In this document: one piece after another, positions 5,275 through 5,452 of the stretch | Position numbering within the stretch: the first letter of the stretch is position 1 | Layout: every line of letters begins with the position of its first letter | DNA from: Paracoccaceae bacterium | Lineage (GTDB): Bacteria; Pseudomonadota; Alphaproteobacteria; Rhodobacterales; Rhodobacteraceae | Assembly (NCBI GenBank): GCA_007131945.1 | Contig: SLPP01000161.1 | Coordinates: 1-5,452, forward strand | Length of the DNA stretch: 5,452 bases | Direction of reading: 5' to 3' | Notes under the pieces: generated by a model | Told to the model about the DNA's origin: nothing | Database searches by the model: none | Seen by the model: only the letters and a program-made list of their open reading frames with translations | Translations under genes and position numbers: made by a program

Positions 5275-5452
5275 ATGCGGACACCGCTTTGCGAGAAGCT
5301 GGGGATCGACCATCCCGTCATCCAGGCCCCGATCGGCGGCGCGGCCGGGCCGGCGCTGGCGGCGGCGGTCTCGGGCGCTGGCGGGCTCGGCACGCTCGGG
5401 CTGACCAACCGCGGCGCGGAGGACGCGCGCCGGTTCATCGCGGAGGTCCGCC
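5275..5452 (+). CDS. Nitronate monooxygenase-like flavoprotein, N-terminal part
   Basis: Only the first 59 codons are in the window; the gene runs off the right edge. The product begins MRTPLCEKLGIDHPVIQAPI and shows the N-terminal hallmark of the nitronate monooxygenase / 2-nitropropane dioxygenase family (TIM-barrel FMN proteins): LGIDHPVIQAPIGG at about 9-22, PALAAAVSGAGGLGTLGL at about 26-43. In this family QAP(M/I)GG and GGLGTLG help form the FMN site. Members oxidise alkyl nitronates to carbonyl compounds and nitrite, but relatives include enoyl-ACP reductase FabK and uncharacterised oxidoreductases, so the substrate cannot be assigned from this fragment. The start is supported by GGAGG 6 bases upstream. 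It is divergent from rplO and has no obvious functional link to ribosome synthesis; no convincing promoter of its own was recognised. Confidence 0.85.
   Translation, partial: MRTPLCEKLGIDHPVIQAPIGGAAGPALAAAVSGAGGLGTLGLTNRGAEDARRFIAEVR

Overview
This window looks like a chromosomal housekeeping segment from a high-GC alphaproteobacterium. Rhodobacterales (Paracoccaceae or Rhodobacteraceae-like) is the best guess, from family knowledge only: the SecY start MASAAEQMAANTSW, the L17 sequence, the RpoA start MIHKNWQEL and strong G/C preference at third codon positions all fit. The genus cannot be named from the sequence alone.

Nearly all coding sequence is on the minus strand. It forms the distal spc operon plus the alpha operon, transcribed right to left: rplO (L15), secY, rpsM (S13), rpsK (S11), rpoA (RNA polymerase alpha) and rplQ (L17). 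A candidate intrinsic terminator follows rplQ at 334-358. L15, L17, S13 and S11 build the two ribosomal subunits, RpoA nucleates RNA polymerase assembly, and SecY is the channel of the protein export translocon, so one unit couples transcription, translation and secretion capacity. All six genes look intact and of normal length. rpsD is not present between rpsK and rpoA, as is usual in alphaproteobacteria.

Two departures from the usual layout stand out. rplO is the first gene of the unit: no rpmD or rpsE lies upstream, and a divergent flavin-dependent nitronate monooxygenase-like gene starts at 5275 instead. The adk gene commonly found between secY and rpsM in related bacteria is also absent; that position holds a 209-base leader. 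In both the rplO and rpsM upstream regions I see a candidate promoter with the same layout (TTG-type -35, 17-base spacer, TAGNGG -10), suggesting two transcription start points.

The intergenic spacers carry strong inverted repeats. There is a 14-bp hairpin with one bulged base just ahead of secY (4477-4508), three tandem hairpins between rpoA and rplQ (887-953), and a 7-bp hairpin between rpsK and rpoA (2052-2070). None has an immediate U tract, so they look more like RNA processing, stability or translation elements than terminators. The left end (1-333) holds no gene I can support. I see no mobile element, CRISPR array, tRNA or rRNA, and no convincing new biological system; the most distinctive signals are the operon rearrangement and the structured spacers.
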